40,072 nucleotides of DNA. Source: Thermoleophilaceae bacterium. Its GTDB lineage: Bacteria > Actinomycetota > Thermoleophilia > Solirubrobacterales > Thermoleophilaceae. The notes below the pieces were generated by a model. The model had not been told where the DNA came from. It searched no databases and was given only the letters and a program-made list of their open reading frames with translations. Every line of letters begins with the position of its first letter. Positions within the stretch are counted from its first letter, which is position 1. The stretch lies in contig JAICJR010000006.1 in NCBI GenBank assembly GCA_025928345.1, forward strand, positions 1 through 40,072. The letters run 5' to 3'. Positions 31,456-39,809 of the stretch are shown here, piece after piece. Both the position numbers and the translations under genes were made by a program.

Positions 31456-33773
31456 GACTCGTTTCACCTTATTCCTACACCTACCCCGGCGGGGTCGGCC
31501 GGCACGTCGAGGCACTCGCCGCTGAGCTGATTCGGAAGGGTCACGACGTCACGATGCTGGCGCCGTTCGATCCGGATGATCGCTTCGCGCGCATCACCCA
31601 CAAGGGGGCGCGCCCGGAGCAGCGTGAGATCCCCGACAACCTGATCTCGCTCGGTCGCACCGCGGGGCTGCCGATGAACGGCGCGGTGTCGAACCTGGCC
31701 GTGTACGGCGAGGGCGTGGCCACGCTGAGCCGCGCGCTGCGCCAGGAGCGCTTCGACGTCGTGCACGTGCACGAGCCGAACGCGCCGCTCGCGAGCTGGA
31801 TGGCCACGGAGTGGAGCCGCTCGCCGCTCGTCGGCACGTTCCACGCGTACTCCACGAGCCGGATCGCGAACGGCATCGCGGTGGGGCTCGGCGCGCGCCG
31901 GCTCTACAACCGGCTCAATGTCCGGATCGCCGTGTCGGAGGCCGCGCGCTGGACCGCGCGCCGCTTCTACGGCGGCGAGTACCGGATCATTCCGAACGGC
32001 GTCGATCTGGCGGCCGCCGATCCGTCGCCGAAGGTGCGGAGCGACGAGCTCAAGCTTCTCTTCCTCGGGCGCGCCGAGGAGCGCAAGGGGCTTCCGGTCC
32101 TGCTGCGCTCGTTCGAGGCGCTGCGCGGAGCCGACGTGCCCGCGCGACTGATCGTCGCCGGCGCCACGCACGAGGAGGTCGAGCCGTTCCTGCTCGACAC
32201 CGAGGGGATCGAGATCGCGGGCCGCGTGAGCGAGCAGCGCAAGTGGCAGCTTCTTCACGAGGCGGACGTGCTGTGCGCGCCGTCACTCGGCGGCGAGAGC
32301 TTTGGGATGGTCCTCACCGAGGCGTTCGCGTCGCGCACGCCGGTGGTGGCGTCGGACATCGCGGGCTATCGCGACGTGGTCCGGGACGGCGTCGACGGCG
32401 TGCTCGTGCAGGTCGGCGATCCCGTGCAGCTTGGCGAGGCCCTTCATGGCCTGGGCGTGGATCGTGAGCGGCTCGAGATGATGTCCGCGGCCGCGCTCGA
32501 GCGCGCCGAGAGGTTCGCCTGGCCGCAGGTGGCCGCCGAGGTGGAGCGCGCGTACGAGGACGCGGTGGCGATGCCGCAGGCCGCCACGGCTGCGAGGTCA
32601 TTCGCCACGCGTTACGGCTTCGCGCCCACGCCGCCCGGTCGCCGTCATCCGGCGCGGCGGCTTCCATCGCTCGAGCCTGTCCTGCCCGGCAGCGGCCGGC
32701 GCCGCGTCACCCGTGTGGCGCGCAAGGTGGCCGGTGTGGCCGCGATCGCCGGCGCCGCGGGCCTCGGCTGGCTTGCGCTTCAGCGCATCGGGATCGAGTC
32801 AATCGGCCACGCTTTGCTGGCCGCCACACCCACTTGGGTGCTCCTTGCACTCGGCCTCATGTGCGCGTCGTTGTTCCTGCGCGCCGAGTCCTGGCACGCC
32901 GTCCTTCGCTCCGCATTGCCCGGCGTTCGGATCCGCCGCCGCGACACCACGCGCGGTGTGATGATTGGCGTGCTCATGTCCGCCACGCTGCCCGCCCGCC
33001 TCGGCGAGCCGTCGCGCGCGCTGATCGTTTCGCGCCGGCTTGGCCGGGTGCGCGAACGCCTGCCGATCGTGCTCGGCACGGTCGTGTCTCAGACCCTTCT
33101 GAACCTGATCGCCCTCGTGATTCTCGGCGCGATCATGTTCTCCACCGCCACGGTCTTCCAAGGGCACGAGAAGGCGCTGATCATCGTGGCGGCCGCGCCC
33201 GTGTCGATGCTGGCGCTGGTGCTGCTTCTGCCGGCGCTCCTGCGCCGCGGCAACCCGTCGCGCTTCGTTCGGCTGCGGCGCGCGATGGCCGCCGTTCGCG
33301 GTGCGATGGAGCAGGTGCGCGCCGGGCTCCAGGTCTTCCGTCATCCCAAGCTCGGCGGATGGGCTGCCTTCAACCAGCTCGCTGCATGGGGCCTTCAGGC
33401 CACCGCCTGCTACGTGCTGCTGATCGCGCTGGGGCTTGACCACACCGCCAGCTTCGGAGCCGCTGCGGCAGTGCTGTTCGCCGTGAACGTCACGGCCGTC
33501 CTGCCGGCCACGCCGTCCAACCTCGGCGTGTTCCAGGCCGCGTGCGTGGCCGTGCTCTCGGCCTACCACGTGAGCCATGCCGACGCTCTCGCCTACGGCA
33601 TCATCCTGCAGGCGGTTGAGATCGCGACCGCGGTCACGCTGGGCATGCCGGCGCTGCTTCGCGAGGGCACGTCCTGGAAGGACATGCGCCTGCGCGCGCT
33701 GCACACCGCGCCGGTGGAGCTGCACGTCGGCCGTCGCCAGCAGAGCGGCACGGTCAACGCGGACGCGAGCTAG
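31446..33773 (+). CDS. GT4 glycosyltransferase fused to UPF0104/MprF-type membrane domain
   Basis: 775 residues from GTG 31446. Residues 1-370 are a GT-B glycosyltransferase close to PimA-type enzymes: RVGLVSPYSYTYPGGVGRHVEALA, HVHEPNAPL, GTFHAYS, PNGVDL, LFLGRAEERKG and the donor-binding ESFGMVLTEA with the conserved Glu. After a Pro/Arg-rich linker (~385-415) the rest is seven to eight hydrophobic helices with the LPG_synthase_TM/UPF0104 pattern (LFLRAESWHAVLR, TLPARLGEPSRALIVSRR, VNVTAVLPATPSNLGVFQAA). A cytosolic transferase welded to a flippase-like domain suggests synthesis and flipping of a glycolipid. The stop shares CTAG with metF. Confidence 0.87.
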   Translation: MRVGLVSPYSYTYPGGVGRHVEALAAELIRKGHDVTMLAPFDPDDRFARITHKGARPEQREIPDNLISLGRTAGLPMNGAVSNLAVYGEGVATLSRALRQERFDVVHVHEPNAPLASWMATEWSRSPLVGTFHAYSTSRIANGIAVGLGARRLYNRLNVRIAVSEAARWTARRFYGGEYRIIPNGVDLAAADPSPKVRSDELKLLFLGRAEERKGLPVLLRSFEALRGADVPARLIVAGATHEEVEPFLLDTEGIEIAGRVSEQRKWQLLHEADVLCAPSLGGESFGMVLTEAFASRTPVVASDIAGYRDVVRDGVDGVLVQVGDPVQLGEALHGLGVDRERLEMMSAAALERAERFAWPQVAAEVERAYEDAVAMPQAATAARSFATRYGFAPTPPGRRHPARRLPSLEPVLPGSGRRRVTRVARKVAGVAAIAGAAGLGWLALQRIGIESIGHALLAATPTWVLLALGLMCASLFLRAESWHAVLRSALPGVRIRRRDTTRGVMIGVLMSATLPARLGEPSRALIVSRRLGRVRERLPIVLGTVVSQTLLNLIALVILGAIMFSTATVFQGHEKALIIVAAAPVSMLALVLLLPALLRRGNPSRFVRLRRAMAAVRGAMEQVRAGLQVFRHPKLGGWAAFNQLAAWGLQATACYVLLIALGLDHTASFGAAAAVLFAVNVTAVLPATPSNLGVFQAACVAVLSAYHVSHADALAYGIILQAVEIATAVTLGMPALLREGTSWKDMRLRALHTAPVELHVGRRQQSGTVNADAS

Positions 33774-34639
33774 CAGCGCACGGGCTCGAAGCCGAGGTTT
33801 GCGCAGACCTCGAGCGTGGCTGCGGCCTTGTTCATCGTGTAGAAGTGAAGGCCGGGAGCACCGCCGTCAAGCAGGGATTGGCACAGCTCCGTGGCGTGCT
33901 CGACGCCGATGCGACGTACCTCCTCCGGCTGGTCCGCAACTGCTTGAAGCTGCTCCGCCAGGTGGATGGGAATCTGCGTGCCGGACATCCCCGCCATCCG
34001 CGCGAGCTGCCGCACGTTGGTGACTGGCATGACGCCTGGCACCACCAGCGACGTGGCGCCACGCGCCGACAGATCGTCAACGAGGGCGAAGTAGTCCTCG
34101 GCGCGGTGGAAGAACTGCGTCAGGCCAAAGTCCGCCTCGCTTAGCTTGGCGGCTTGGTGCCTGAGGTCCTGCTCTCTCGATTCGGCGGCGGGATGGCCCT
34201 CGGGATGCAGTGCCACGCCGACGGATGGAAAGCCGAATTCGCGCGCGAGCCGCACGAGCTCCACCGCATAGCGAAGGTCGCCCTGCGGGAGGGGCTGCAA
34301 GGAGTCAAGCGGTGGATCGCCGTGCAGCGCAAGCAGGTTGTCCACACCCGCGAGGCGGTACTGGCAGAGCAGATCCTCCAGCTCCGCGCGGTGGTGCGCC
34401 GCGCAGGTGAGGTGAGCCAAGGGCAAGAGCGGCGAGCCCACCAGGCGCACCACCAGGTCATGCGTGCGCTCGCGAGTGGACCCGCCGGCACCGTAGGTGA
34501 TCGCCACGAAGGCGGGACCCAGCGAGCTCAGCCGCTCTAGCGCGTCCTCGAGGTCGGCCGCGGACTGCGCGCTGCGTGGCGGCCACAGCTCGAAGGAGAC
34601 GAAACGCCCGGAGGCGATGCGCTCGGCGACCGTCGGCAC
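33770..34639 (-). CDS. metF: 5,10-methylenetetrahydrofolate reductase
   Basis: 289 residues from GTG 34639. FAD-dependent (beta/alpha)8 barrel with FVSFELWPPRS, FVAITYGAGGSTRERT, LAHLTCAAHHRAELEDLL, LLALHGDPP and FFHRAEDY...GVMPVTN. It makes 5-methyltetrahydrofolate, the methyl donor of the neighbouring MetH. It begins 12 bases after the metH stop, so metH-metF are one leftward operon. Confidence 0.93.
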   Translation of the reverse strand: MPTVAERIASGRFVSFELWPPRSAQSAADLEDALERLSSLGPAFVAITYGAGGSTRERTHDLVVRLVGSPLLPLAHLTCAAHHRAELEDLLCQYRLAGVDNLLALHGDPPLDSLQPLPQGDLRYAVELVRLAREFGFPSVGVALHPEGHPAAESREQDLRHQAAKLSEADFGLTQFFHRAEDYFALVDDLSARGATSLVVPGVMPVTNVRQLARMAGMSGTQIPIHLAEQLQAVADQPEEVRRIGVEHATELCQSLLDGGAPGLHFYTMNKAAATLEVCANLGFEPVRC

Positions 34640-34651
34640 GAGCGGCGGCGT

Positions 34652-37600
34652 TCAGCCCTGCGCGGGCTGCGCCTCGGTCTCCGCGTCGGCGGCAGTCTCC
34701 GCTCCCGCTCGGTCCGGCGGGATGCGGCCGCTCCGCATTCCGAAGTAGCTCGCCTGCGGGTGGTGCGCCACGATCGCGATAGTGGACTGCTCTGGATCGA
34801 CCGCGAAGCCGTGGGAGAGCGTGAGGCCGATCGACTCGGCGCCAAGCAGCTTGAACACCGGCCCGTGCTGCTCCTGCTCGGGGCAGGCGGGGTAGCCCCA
34901 GGAGTAGCGCCGGCCCTGGTCCGGTCCGAGGCCGAGCTCGGTGCGCACCCGCTGGTGCATCCACTCGGCGATTCCCTCGGCCGACTGCACGCCCAGGCCG
35001 TGTACGAAGAGCTGCTCGGCGAACTCGCCTTCTCCCTCGAGGCGCTCGCACAGCTTCGTGACCTCCGGGCCGGCGGTGACCGCCTGGAGCACGCACACGT
35101 CGCGCTCGCCCGACTCGAGCGGGCGCCAGTAGTCCGCGAGGCAGAGGCGGTCGTGCGCCGGCTGGCGCGGGAACTCCAGCCGCTCGACCTCCTTCGACGG
35201 GTCCGCGGGGTCGAAGAACACGAGCTCGTCGCCGTCGGCGTTCACCGGGAAGTAGCCGTAGATCGCGCGTGGGTGCAGGTAGTCCTGCTCGCGCCACATG
35301 CGCTCGAGCCGCGGCTGGAAGTCGTCTGCCAGGAGGCGCTCCCACTCCTCGCCCTTCACGCCCTTGCCGCCCCAATGCAGCTTGAACAGCACGTGCGTGT
35401 CGAGCAGAGGGAAGACCTCGTCGAGGTCGACGGGCACCTCGCGCACGCCCCAGAAGGGCGGCTCGGGAATCGGCACGTCGATGCGCACGGCCGACCGCGA
35501 CGGCGCGTCCGGCGCCGGGCCTTCCTCGACCTTCACCGGCTTCTCGCGCAGCTCCTTCGCCTCGCGGTGGATGCGCTCGACCAAGGCGTCGCGCGCGTCG
35601 TCGTCGATCAGGTTGTCGATCACGGACAGGCCCTGGAACGCGTCCTTGCAGTAGAAGACGCCGGGGTCGTAGATGTCGTCGGACTCCTGCCCGTGTGGAT
35701 AGAGAATGCGGCGGCCGAAGTCGCGGTTGATCGCTGCGCCGCCGACGAGCACCGGGTACTTGAGGCCGCGCTCGTGCAGCTCGCTCACGCAGATCGGCAT
35801 CTGCTTGGAGGTCGAGACGAGCAGCGCGGAGAGCCCGATCGCGGTGGCGTTGTGCTCCTGCGCGGCGTCGATGATCTGGGACACCGGCACCTGCTTGCCG
35901 AGGTCCACCACGGTGTAGCCGTTGTTCGTGAGGATCGTGTTGACGAGCGACTTGCCGATGTCGTGCACGTCGCCGAAGACGGTGGCCAGCACGACGGTGC
36001 CCTTGGTGTAGCCCTCGATCTTGTCGAGGTACTTCTCGAGCTGGGCGACGGCGCGCTTCATCACCTCGGCGGACTGGAGCACGAAGGGGAGGATCAGCTC
36101 GCCGGCCCCGAACTTGTCGCCCACCTCCTTCATGGCGGGGAGCAGGACGTCGTTCAGCGTGGGAACCGCGCCGATCTTCTCCACGGAAGCGTCGATCTGA
36201 GCCTCCACGCCGTCCTTCTTGCGCCGCAGGATGTGCCAGTGGAGAGCCTGCTCGGGCTCCATGTCCGCGGTGGGGTCGACATCCTCCTCGGCCGCCTGTT
36301 CGCCCTTCGCCTCGAAGTGCGCGATGAAGCGCTCGAGCGCGTCCTCGCGGCGGTTGAACACGAGGTCGTCGGCGAGCTCGCGCTCCTCGTCGGGGATCTC
36401 CGGGTAGGGCGTGACGTCCTGGGGATGCACCATCGCGAGGTCGAGCCCGGCCTCCACCGCGTGGTGCAGGAAGACCGAGTTGAGCACCGCGCGCGCCACC
36501 GGCGAGACGCCGAACGACACGTTCGACACGCCGAGCGAGGTGAGCACGCCGGGCAGCTCCTGCTTGATCAGCCGGATGCCCTCGATCGTCTCGACCGCCG
36601 ACGGCCGCCACTCCTCGTCACCCGTGGTGAGCGTGAAGGTGAGCACGTCGAAGATCAGCGCATCCGGCGCCATCCCGTGCTCGTCCACCACCAGGCCGTG
36701 GATGCGCTTGGCGATCTCGAGCTTGCGCTCGCGCGTCTTGCCCATGCCCTCCTCGTCGATCGTGAGGGCGATGAGCGCGGCGCCGTGCGCCTTCGCGAGC
36801 GGCACCACCGTGTCGAGCTTGTCGCGGCCGGCCTCGAGGTTGATCGAGTTGACGATGGCGCGGCCCGGGATCTGCTCGAGCGCCGCCTTGAGCACGTGCG
36901 GCTCGGTGGAGTCCACCTGAATCGGCGCGTCCACCTGCAGCGAGATGCGCTTTACGAGCTGGCGCATCTGCTCGTCCTCGTCCTGGCGCTCGGTGAGAGC
37001 CACGCACACGTCGAGCACGTGGGCGCCGCCCTCCACCTGGTTCTCGGCGATCTGAAGCAGCCCGTCGTAGTCGTCGTCGAGCAGCATCTGCTTGGCGCGC
37101 CGCGAGCCCTGAGAGTTCACGCGCTCGCCCACGATCGTGGGGCGCGGCTCCTGCGCGAGCAGCGTGGCGCCCATCATCGAGGACACCTGCGCCGCCTGCT
37201 GCGTAGCGCCGTGGCGGCCGGGCTCGCGCCCCTTCACGCGCGCGGCGAGAGCCTCGATGTGCTCGGGCTTGGTGCCGCAGCAGCCGCCGACGATCGACAC
37301 GGAGTAGCGCTCCACGTACTCCTGCAGAGCGGCGGCGAGCGGCTCAGGCTTCTCGGGGAAGATCGTCTCGCCGTTCGGCCCCTGAAGCGGGAGCCCGGCG
37401 TTGGGGATGCAGTGCACCGGCAGGGGCGAGTGCTCGCCGAGGAAGCGGATCGCGTCGCGCATGTCCTCCGGTCCGGTGGAGCAGTTGAGGCCGATCGCCT
37501 GGATGTGGAGGGCGGTGAGCGTGGTGAGCACCGAGGCGATGTCGGTGCCGAGCAGCATCTTGCCGCCGTTTGGAAGCAGCGACACCGACACCTGGAGCGG

Positions 37601-38158
37601 CACGCTCCGGCCGGTGGCCTTGAACGCCTCGCGCGCGCCGAAGATGGCGGCCTTCACCTCCAGGATGTCCTGCGCCGTCTCGATGATGAGGAGGTCGACG
37701 CCGCCCTCCACGAGCCCGCGCGCCTGCTCCTCGAAGACCTCCACGAGCTTGCCGAAGGAGATGTTGCCGAGCGTGGGATCGTCTGACGCGGGGAGGAAGC
37801 CGGTGGGCCCGATCGAGCCGGCCACGAAGTGCTCCTCACCCGCGGCCGCGCGCGCCAGCTCCGCCGCCTTGCGGTTGATCTCGAGCGTGTGCTCCGCAAG
37901 GCCCCACTCGCCTAGCTTCAGCCGCGAGGCCTGGAAGGTGTCGGTCTCGAGCACCTCGGCGCCCGCCGCGATCATCGACTCGTGCACGCCCCGGATCACG
38001 TCCGGGCGGTTGAGCACGAGCGCCTCGTGGCACTTGCCGGGCAGCCCGCCGTAGTCCTCCTGGGTGAGGTCGAGCTCCTCGAGCGTGGCACCCATGGCGC
38101 CGTCGAAGATCACGACGCGCGAGTTGATGGCCTCCAGGTAATCCCGCATCGCGGCCAT
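34652..38158 (-). CDS. metH: Cobalamin-dependent methionine synthase
   Basis: 1168 residues with all four modules in order. Homocysteine domain with zinc ligands Cys226, Cys293, Cys294 (GLNCSTG, GGCCGT). Folate domain (about 340-620). B12 domain with the cobalt-ligand His732 in DVHDIGK. AdoMet reactivation domain near the end (RRYSWGYPACPEQEQ). It methylates homocysteine with methyl-tetrahydrofolate. Length matches E. coli MetH closely. The 81-base gap upstream is too short for a cobalamin riboswitch; a 7-bp inverted repeat (38177-38202) is the only regulatory candidate. Confidence 0.97.
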   Translation of the reverse strand: MAAMRDYLEAINSRVVIFDGAMGATLEELDLTQEDYGGLPGKCHEALVLNRPDVIRGVHESMIAAGAEVLETDTFQASRLKLGEWGLAEHTLEINRKAAELARAAAGEEHFVAGSIGPTGFLPASDDPTLGNISFGKLVEVFEEQARGLVEGGVDLLIIETAQDILEVKAAIFGAREAFKATGRSVPLQVSVSLLPNGGKMLLGTDIASVLTTLTALHIQAIGLNCSTGPEDMRDAIRFLGEHSPLPVHCIPNAGLPLQGPNGETIFPEKPEPLAAALQEYVERYSVSIVGGCCGTKPEHIEALAARVKGREPGRHGATQQAAQVSSMMGATLLAQEPRPTIVGERVNSQGSRRAKQMLLDDDYDGLLQIAENQVEGGAHVLDVCVALTERQDEDEQMRQLVKRISLQVDAPIQVDSTEPHVLKAALEQIPGRAIVNSINLEAGRDKLDTVVPLAKAHGAALIALTIDEEGMGKTRERKLEIAKRIHGLVVDEHGMAPDALIFDVLTFTLTTGDEEWRPSAVETIEGIRLIKQELPGVLTSLGVSNVSFGVSPVARAVLNSVFLHHAVEAGLDLAMVHPQDVTPYPEIPDEERELADDLVFNRREDALERFIAHFEAKGEQAAEEDVDPTADMEPEQALHWHILRRKKDGVEAQIDASVEKIGAVPTLNDVLLPAMKEVGDKFGAGELILPFVLQSAEVMKRAVAQLEKYLDKIEGYTKGTVVLATVFGDVHDIGKSLVNTILTNNGYTVVDLGKQVPVSQIIDAAQEHNATAIGLSALLVSTSKQMPICVSELHERGLKYPVLVGGAAINRDFGRRILYPHGQESDDIYDPGVFYCKDAFQGLSVIDNLIDDDARDALVERIHREAKELREKPVKVEEGPAPDAPSRSAVRIDVPIPEPPFWGVREVPVDLDEVFPLLDTHVLFKLHWGGKGVKGEEWERLLADDFQPRLERMWREQDYLHPRAIYGYFPVNADGDELVFFDPADPSKEVERLEFPRQPAHDRLCLADYWRPLESGERDVCVLQAVTAGPEVTKLCERLEGEGEFAEQLFVHGLGVQSAEGIAEWMHQRVRTELGLGPDQGRRYSWGYPACPEQEQHGPVFKLLGAESIGLTLSHGFAVDPEQSTIAIVAHHPQASYFGMRSGRIPPDRAGAETAADAETEAQPAQG

Positions 38159-38176
38159 GCTAGCCGAAATCCGGCC

Positions 38177-38202
38177 AACCTTGACACAGTCTTGCCAAGG
38201 TT
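38177..38202. promoter_or_regulatory. Inverted repeat upstream of metH and the S8 protease
   Basis: AACCTTG (38177-38183) faces CAAGGTT (38196-38202) across 12 bases in the gap between the divergent metH and protease genes. A TTGACA (38181-38186) overlaps its left arm. The binding protein is unknown. Confidence 0.4.
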
Positions 38203-38225
38203 TGTATGCAGCGGGGCCGCTTCCT

Positions 38226-38231
38226 TACACT
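38226..38231 (+). promoter_or_regulatory. Candidate -10 box (TACACT) for the S8 protease gene
   Basis: TACACT followed by eight bases and ATG 38240. Confidence 0.45.
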
Positions 38232-38239
38232 CGAGCCGC

Positions 38240-39508
38240 ATGGGAGCGCTTACGCGATGCGGGATCGCGGCCGTTCTGTGTGCAGCCCTCGTTCCGGCGG
38301 CGGCGCACGCGGCCTCTAACGACCCGCTGCGGGTCCACCAGTGGGGCCTCGACATGATCCATGCGGACGAGGCGCACTCCGTGACCACGGGGGCCGGGGC
38401 GACGGTGGCGGTGGTGGACACCGGTATCGACGCCGCTCATCCCGACCTCGCCGGGCGCATCGTGCCCGGCTGGGACTTCGTCGATGGGGACTCCACGCCG
38501 CAGGACGGAAACGGCCACGGCACCCACGTGTCCGGGATTGTCGCCGCGGACGCGAACAACGGCATCGGCGTGGACAGCGTCGCGCCCGGCGCTCACATCA
38601 TGCCGGTGCGCGTGCTCGACTCGGGCGGCTCGGGCTCCGACAGCGACGTGGCGCAGGGGATCGATTGGGCAAGGACGCACGGCGCCGACGTGATCAACCT
38701 CAGCCTCGGCGGCACCCTGCCGACGTCAGGGCTCGGGATCCCGGACGAGATCAGCGCCGCGGTGCAGCGAGCGGTGGACGCCGGCATCGTGGTGGTGGCC
38801 GCGGCGGGCAACGACGGGCTTCCCTTTTGCGAGAACAACTCGATGTCAGGCAAGGTCCTCTGCGTCGGCGCCGTGGACAAGCGCGGCAGCCGCAGCTTCT
38901 ACTCGAGCTTCGGCTCCGGACTTAGCCTCGTGGCGCCCGGCGGCTCGGACATGACGGGGACCGACGAGGACGTCCTGTCCACGTGGAACGACGGCGGCTA
39001 CCAGGAGCTGGCGGGCACCTCGCAGGCCACGCCTCATGTGTCCGGAGTGGCGGCGCTGCTCGTGTCGCTCGGGGTGCGGGGGCAGGCCGCGGTGCAGCGG
39101 ATCCTCGCGACGGCGACTGACCTCGGGACTCCGGGGCCGGATGCTCAGTTTGGGGCGGGCGTTGTGAATGCGCAGGCGGCGGTCGCGGGGCTGGGGAAGG
39201 GTGCCGGGAATGGTGGGGGGTCGGGAGTAGGGAGTCCTGGCTCCGTGCGGGTGTCGTTTGCTCACCGGATGCGGCTGCGGACGCTGCTTCGCCGTGGGAT
39301 CCGGGTGAGGTGTCAGCCTGGCCCCTGCTCTGGCGTGGCGCGGTATCGGCGCGTGGTCGTTGCGCGTGGCCGGCTGGTTCTTAAGGTCAGCCGCCGCGGT
39401 CGTCACACGCTTACGGCAGCAATGAAGAGGCATCGTCGTGTGCGGCTGGTTGTGACGGTGCGGTTCTCGGGTGGGCATGTGCGGCGGACGGTTTTGGTCG
39501 TTCGCTGA
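38240..39508 (+). CDS. Secreted subtilisin-like serine protease (S8)
   Basis: 422 residues from ATG 38240. Signal peptide (TRCGIAAVLCAALVPAAAHA), then a peptidase S8 domain with the complete triad Asp60 (VVDTGID), His93 (GHGTHVSG) and Ser261 (GTSQATPHVSG), oxyanion Asn in AAGNDG. There is no long propeptide; a short segment (about 25-45) precedes the domain. After ~residue 320 a Gly/Ser-rich linker leads to a basic ~90-residue tail ending in beta-like repeats (RVSFAHRMRLRTLLRRG..., RHTLTAAMKRHRRV). The tail may bind the wall. A short hairpin follows the stop. Confidence 0.92.
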   Translation: MGALTRCGIAAVLCAALVPAAAHAASNDPLRVHQWGLDMIHADEAHSVTTGAGATVAVVDTGIDAAHPDLAGRIVPGWDFVDGDSTPQDGNGHGTHVSGIVAADANNGIGVDSVAPGAHIMPVRVLDSGGSGSDSDVAQGIDWARTHGADVINLSLGGTLPTSGLGIPDEISAAVQRAVDAGIVVVAAAGNDGLPFCENNSMSGKVLCVGAVDKRGSRSFYSSFGSGLSLVAPGGSDMTGTDEDVLSTWNDGGYQELAGTSQATPHVSGVAALLVSLGVRGQAAVQRILATATDLGTPGPDAQFGAGVVNAQAAVAGLGKGAGNGGGSGVGSPGSVRVSFAHRMRLRTLLRRGIRVRCQPGPCSGVARYRRVVVARGRLVLKVSRRGRHTLTAAMKRHRRVRLVVTVRFSGGHVRRTVLVVR

Positions 39509-39526
39509 AGGATTTGGGTGGGCTGG

Positions 39527-39551
39527 GGCGCCGAATGCTTCATTCGCCGCC
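39527..39551. terminator. Hairpin downstream of the protease gene
   Basis: GGCGCCGAATG (39527-39537) pairs with CATTCGCCGCC (39541-39551) with one mismatch and a 3-base loop (CTT), 18 bases after the stop. There is no T-run. The remaining bases to 39611 hold nothing I recognise. Confidence 0.6.
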
Positions 39552-39611
39552 TGGGTAGGGTGCGGCTGCGCGCGGACGGGGTGACACTCACCGGCGGCGG
39601 CTGCGAGACAC

Positions 39612-39809
39612 TCACTCGCTTTCCGTACGAGCTCGCTCCGTAGCGCGTTCCTCGAAGCCGCGGCACTCGAGCACCGGCAGCCGCGGGTAGCGCGGGAACT
39701 CCGGCTCAGAGCGCGAGCGTTCGCACAGCGAGAACGACGACCCGCGCGTGTTCTGGACGATGCGCTGGTGCTTGCAGCTGTCGCACAGGCCGGCGGGAGA
39801 AGACGTCAC
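39612..39809 (-). CDS. Small cysteine-containing protein
   Basis: 65 residues from GTG 39809, whose first bases overlap the stop of the DedA-family gene. LCDSCKHQRIVQNTRGSSFSLCERSRSEPEFPRYPRLPVLECRGFEE has a CxxC pair plus two later cysteines, like a small zinc-binding or redox motif seen in conserved actinobacterial short proteins. Function unknown. The coupling to the DedA-family gene suggests a shared transcript. It runs leftward and converges on the protease gene. Confidence 0.72.
   Translation of the reverse strand: MTSSPAGLCDSCKHQRIVQNTRGSSFSLCERSRSEPEFPRYPRLPVLECRGFEERATERARTESE

Noticed and set aside
34760-37786. 1008-codon open frame on the plus strand
   Set aside because: It is the antisense of metH; the translation is low-complexity His/Val/Leu/Arg-rich and matches no protein, whereas the minus strand encodes a complete methionine synthase.
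38159-38239. Cobalamin or SAM riboswitch before metH
   Set aside because: The gap is only 81 bases and lacks the B12-box-like sequence.
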